From assembly GCA_051251535.1 (NCBI GenBank), contig JBPOEV010000004.1:1-64000 (forward strand): a DNA stretch of 64,000 nt, read 5' to 3'. This document shows positions 61,012 through 64,000 of this stretch, piece by piece. Positions within the stretch are counted from its first letter, which is position 1, and each line of letters begins with the position of its first letter. This DNA comes from GCA-2746425 sp051251535 (lineage in GTDB: Bacteria; Pseudomonadota; Alphaproteobacteria; Rhizobiales; GCA-2746425). The notes beneath the pieces are model-generated. The model saw nothing but the letters and a program-made list of their open reading frames with translations. It made no database searches and was not told where the DNA came from. Both the position numbers and the translations under genes were made by a program.

Positions 61012-61956
61012 ATGCAACGTAGTCCTTCCTCATATCCAATTTTATGGCGTGTCATGGATGTCCTAGAGGCAGCCTTTGCGGCGGTATGGCCAAAAGGCGG
61101 CGGCAAGTTCACGCCATATCTGATGCTGACGCCAGCCATTGTGCTCGTGGGAACACTGGTGGTTGGACTGCTTTACATTGGGGATTCTTCGCTTCGGGTT
61201 CTGGACAGGTCCACATTTCTGTTTTCGGACTACTGGACCCTTGATAATTATATACGTGCGCTGTCCGAACCATTTATTTTCACTGTGGTCTGGCGCAGTT
61301 TGCTGGGCGCGGTGATTGTCACAATCGTGACGCTTATGCTGGCATTTCCCTATGCTTACATCATGGTCCGTACGCCCAGTTCATTCGTGCGCAAATTCCT
61401 TCTCATTGCGCTGTTTCTGCCGTTTTTCATCGGGCAGGTTGTCCGGGCCTATGGATGGCTGATCATCCTTGGCAATCAGGGCATCGTGAATGATGTGTTG
61501 GGGCTCGTTGGCGTCGAGCCGTTGCGACTTCTGTTCAACTATCCGGCTGTTCTGTTTGGCCTTGTGCAGTACATGCTGCCCTTTGCGGTGCTCATGCTGG
61601 CCCCAGCGTTGACAGCGATTCCTGAGGAGATTGAAGCGGCATCCGGTTCGCTGGGTGCAAGCTGGGTCAAGACGATGACTCATATCGTTCTGCCTATGGC
61701 AAAGCCCGGTCTGATTGGCGCGGGTCTCGTGGTTTTGACACTGTCATTAACCGACTTTGCCATGCCGGCCATTCTGGGAGGCGGTACGCAGGATTTCATA
61801 GCCAATGCCATTTATGACCAGTTCTTCCGCACGTCTGATCAAGGGTTTGGCTCGACACTCGCTCTGCTGCTGATTGCGCTTGGCTCCATATTGGTCGGAA
61901 TCATATTCGCGGTCTTTGGTGCCGGAACTCTGGCACTGGATGGATCGCGAAAATGA
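61012..61956 (+). CDS. Polyamine-type ABC transporter permease (PotB-like)
   Basis: 314 residues with about six spans. The EAA loop reads IPEEIEAASGSLGASWVKTM followed by THIVLP. Its N-terminal 30 residues are soluble and hydrophilic. Its end overlaps the next permease by ATGA. Confidence 0.92.
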   Translation: MQRSPSSYPILWRVMDVLEAAFAAVWPKGGGKFTPYLMLTPAIVLVGTLVVGLLYIGDSSLRVLDRSTFLFSDYWTLDNYIRALSEPFIFTVVWRSLLGAVIVTIVTLMLAFPYAYIMVRTPSSFVRKFLLIALFLPFFIGQVVRAYGWLIILGNQGIVNDVLGLVGVEPLRLLFNYPAVLFGLVQYMLPFAVLMLAPALTAIPEEIEAASGSLGASWVKTMTHIVLPMAKPGLIGAGLVVLTLSLTDFAMPAILGGGTQDFIANAIYDQFFRTSDQGFGSTLALLLIALGSILVGIIFAVFGAGTLALDGSRK

Positions 61957-62753
61957 ATCGGTCCCGTTCTCAGCAAATCGTTTATTGGTCGCTGGTCATT
62001 CTGACATTGCTGACCTTATCGGCACCGACCTTTGTTGTTCTGGGTGCTTCCTTCACATCCGGCAATATCATTCAGTTTCCACCGGATGGATTTTCTCTCA
62101 AATGGTACGCCGCTATCATTGGAGAGCAGAACCTTAGAGATGCGTTTGGACGATCTTTGATCGTCGCCACCATCTGTGTACTCGTGTCATTGCCCACCGG
62201 GACATTGGCTGGCATCGCTCTGTCCAAGTTCCGCATCAGGGGCGCGAATGCCATTCAGGTCTATCTGCTGCTGCCCTTCACCATTCCACTGATTGGGTCC
62301 GGCATTGGTCTGATGCTGGCCTTTGGTGATGCTGGCCTTTTGGGCAATTTATGGCCCATCGGAATTGCGACCGCCGTTATCAATCTGCCCTTTATGATCT
62401 GGGCTGTGTCGTCCAGTGCAGTTGGTCTTGATCCAGATCTGGAATTGGCGGCTCAGAGTTGTGGGGCAGGGCCGGTGCAGACCTTTTTCTCTGTTACGCT
62501 GCCTGCTGTTGCGCCGGGTGTGATTACCGGTTCGCTGTTGATGTTTATTCTATCGTTGAATGAGTTTCTGGTCAGCCTCTTGCTGGTTGACGCACGGATC
62601 GTGACGCTGCCGGTTCAGATTTACAATTCCATACGCTCCATCATCACGCCGGACCTGGCTGCCGTATCCGTGGTGTTCATTGTCGTCGCGATGCTTGCCA
62701 TTGCCGCACTCGACAAACTTGTGGGCCTGGAAATTTTCCTGAAATCCAAATAA
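61953..62753 (+). CDS. Polyamine-type ABC transporter permease (PotC-like)
   Basis: 266 residues with about six spans. The EAA loop reads LDPDLELAAQSCGAGPVQTF followed by FSVTLP. It starts inside the end of the first permease, so the two membrane subunits are made together. Confidence 0.92.
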   Translation: MNRSRSQQIVYWSLVILTLLTLSAPTFVVLGASFTSGNIIQFPPDGFSLKWYAAIIGEQNLRDAFGRSLIVATICVLVSLPTGTLAGIALSKFRIRGANAIQVYLLLPFTIPLIGSGIGLMLAFGDAGLLGNLWPIGIATAVINLPFMIWAVSSSAVGLDPDLELAAQSCGAGPVQTFFSVTLPAVAPGVITGSLLMFILSLNEFLVSLLLVDARIVTLPVQIYNSIRSIITPDLAAVSVVFIVVAMLAIAALDKLVGLEIFLKSK

Positions 62754-62789
62754 CCCGCCCGACAGGGCCCGATGAAGGCTAGTTAGAGA

Positions 62790-64000
62790 ATGTCATCTGT
62801 ATCTTTTTTCGAAACCGCAAATCTGAATTCTCAAACCTATAAAAACCTGCTGAAGCGATCAGAATCCGACCTGTCTGTTTTCATGGAGAAGGTGGAGCCG
62901 ATTATTGAAGCGGTGAGAACAGAAGGCGATGCTGCTCTTGTCCGCTACGGACGGGAGTTTGATGGTGCCAAGCCGTTAACGGAAGCCACGCTGAAAGTCA
63001 GCGAAGCTGAGTTTGATGCGGCATTTGATACGGTTGATACCGAGGTCATTGAGGCCATCGAATATGGAATTTCAAATATCAGATCATTCCACGAAGAGCA
63101 GAAACCTGACCCAATGTGGTTCAAGGAAATTCGCCCGGGTGCATTTGCCGGTGATCGCTATACGCCCATTCAATCCGTCGCGCTCTATGTGCCACGTGGC
63201 AAAGGTGCATTTCCCTCTGTAACGATGATGACATCCGTGCCCGCCGTGGTGGCGCAGGTGCCTGAATTAGCCATTTTTACACCGCCGACGCCCGATGGGT
63301 CTGTCGATGCGGCAACATTGGTCGCGGCACGCATTGCCGGGGTTGAAACCGTCTATAAATGTGGTGGCGCCCAAGCGGTAGCTGCAGCCGCATTTGGTAC
63401 GCAAACGATCAAGCCAGCGTTGAAGATTGTCGGGCCGGGAAGTCCATGGGTCGTAGCCGCGAAACGGCGTCTGTCTGATATGATTGACCCCGGTCTTCCG
63501 GCAGGCCCGTCTGAAGCGATAATCTTTGCCGATGAGAGCGTGCATGGCGGGTTGGCTGCACTGGATTTGCTGGTGGAGGCTGAACATGGGCCGGACAGTT
63601 CCGCATTTCTCGTTACGCACTCACAGCGGGTTGCAGAAGAAGCCTTGGCGGCGCTTCCTGATCATTGGGCAGCGATGACGGAGCAGCGTGTGGAATTTTC
63701 CAAAGCCGTGCTGTGTGGGGAGAATGGCGGTATCGTTCTCACGTCTTCGTTGGAAGAGAGTTATAAATTTATCAATGATTATGCGCCGGAGCATCTTGAG
63801 TTACTGTCCACAGAACCGTTCGAACATTTGGGCCATATCACCGAGGCTTCCGAGATTTTGATGGGGCCGCATACACCGGTATCCATTGGCAATTTCGCGC
63901 TTGGACCGAACGCTGTTCTGCCGACGAGCCAAGGTGCGCGGACCTATGGCCCGCTTTCCGTGCATGATTTCGTCAAATGCTCATCCATTGGCTATGTGAC
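62790..64000 (+). CDS. HisD-family dehydrogenase, likely not histidinol dehydrogenase (3' partial)
   Basis: The frame starts at ATG 62790 and is still open at the window end, giving at least 403 residues of a family that is usually about 430. Catalytic Glu-His are present in YAPEHLE (334-335). The zinc-ligand region reads LLVEAEHGPDS: the usual Gln of histidinol dehydrogenase (E. coli Gln259) is Glu263 here, while His266 is kept. The later Asp (E. coli Asp360) appears as Asn368 in SIGNFALGPN. Such changes mark HisD paralogues, which include sulfopropanediol (DHPS) dehydrogenase HpsN. With SDR and ABC genes upstream it probably oxidises an imported diol or hydroxy compound. The ribosome-binding site is weak. 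Confidence 0.87.
   Translation, partial: MSSVSFFETANLNSQTYKNLLKRSESDLSVFMEKVEPIIEAVRTEGDAALVRYGREFDGAKPLTEATLKVSEAEFDAAFDTVDTEVIEAIEYGISNIRSFHEEQKPDPMWFKEIRPGAFAGDRYTPIQSVALYVPRGKGAFPSVTMMTSVPAVVAQVPELAIFTPPTPDGSVDAATLVAARIAGVETVYKCGGAQAVAAAAFGTQTIKPALKIVGPGSPWVVAAKRRLSDMIDPGLPAGPSEAIIFADESVHGGLAALDLLVEAEHGPDSSAFLVTHSQRVAEEALAALPDHWAAMTEQRVEFSKAVLCGENGGIVLTSSLEESYKFINDYAPEHLELLSTEPFEHLGHITEASEILMGPHTPVSIGNFALGPNAVLPTSQGARTYGPLSVHDFVKCSSIGYV

Noticed and set aside
62790..64000. Histidinol dehydrogenase of histidine biosynthesis, paired with the HisC-like gene
   Set aside because: Zinc ligands differ (Glu for Gln, Asn for Asp), other his genes are absent, and the genes are interleaved with a transporter and an SDR under shared palindromes.
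1..64000. CRISPR arrays, insertion sequences and prophage genes
   Set aside because: No regular repeat-spacer array, transposase, integrase or phage structural protein was found on either strand.

Overview
The window looks like a chromosome segment from a heterotrophic alphaproteobacterium, probably a marine member of the Hyphomicrobiales or Rhodobacterales. I infer this from family content: many solute-binding-protein transporters of every type (ribose-type, carbohydrate-type and polyamine-type ABC, TRAP, and two tripartite tricarboxylate TTT systems), each next to its own small regulator and a few catabolic enzymes. Base composition looks close to half G+C by eye. No rRNA, CRISPR array, transposase or integrase was seen. 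Housekeeping anchors are guaA, metY and tRNA-Ser(GCT).

Layout. 0-3.4 kb: end of a ribose-type ABC operon (ATPase cut by the window edge, permease, binding protein) closed by a strong bidirectional terminator. 3.5-6.2 kb: cfa on the minus strand, then about 1 kb of decayed DNA and a frameshifted SnoaL-like gene. 6.3-18.9 kb: a catabolic block of SDR, Dabb protein, aldo/keto reductase, CoA-transferase, aldehyde dehydrogenase, MaoC hydratase, a complete carbohydrate-type ABC importer, a TetR regulator and a GMC oxidoreductase. Three copies of one palindromic operator mark its promoters. 18.9-19.8 kb: non-coding DNA with a 3' fragment of a tRNA-Thr gene, a possible island border, and a 49-residue ORF. 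19.8-21.6 kb: hydrolase/TetR divergent pair with three operator repeats. 21.8-24.8 kb: tRNA-Ser, TPR protein, metY, MAPEG protein.

24.9-31.7 kb: a TTT transporter co-directional with a cytoplasmic sulfatase, an arylsulfotransferase-like protein and an IclR regulator, with an IclR-like palindrome ahead of the first gene. 31.8-33.3 kb: guaA. 33.3-38.8 kb: TRAP transporter with an enolase-superfamily dehydratase, divergent from a LacI regulator, with an 18-bp perfect palindrome between them. 38.9-43.9 kb: LysR regulator divergent from uraD-uraH and a second TTT transporter. 44.2-52.1 kb: LacI regulator, binding protein, two unusual permeases, GH63-type glycosidase, ATPase and GNAT, headed by two LacI-type palindromes. 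52.2-56.6 kb: serine hydrolase, then a cupin-SDR-flavoprotein operon divergent from a TetR gene. 56.5-64 kb: HisC-like aminotransferase, SDR, polyamine-type ABC importer and a HisD-paralogue that runs off the window, linked by two GntR-like palindromes.

The common theme is locally regulated uptake plus first-step catabolism, several times over. The most interesting candidates are the TetR-controlled ABC/GMC/CoA-transferase block, the TTT-sulfatase-arylsulfotransferase operon, the ureide-linked TTT system, the ABC importer whose permease carries an inserted periplasmic domain, and the HisD-paralogue with changed zinc ligands. Functions come from motif reading; no database search was run.
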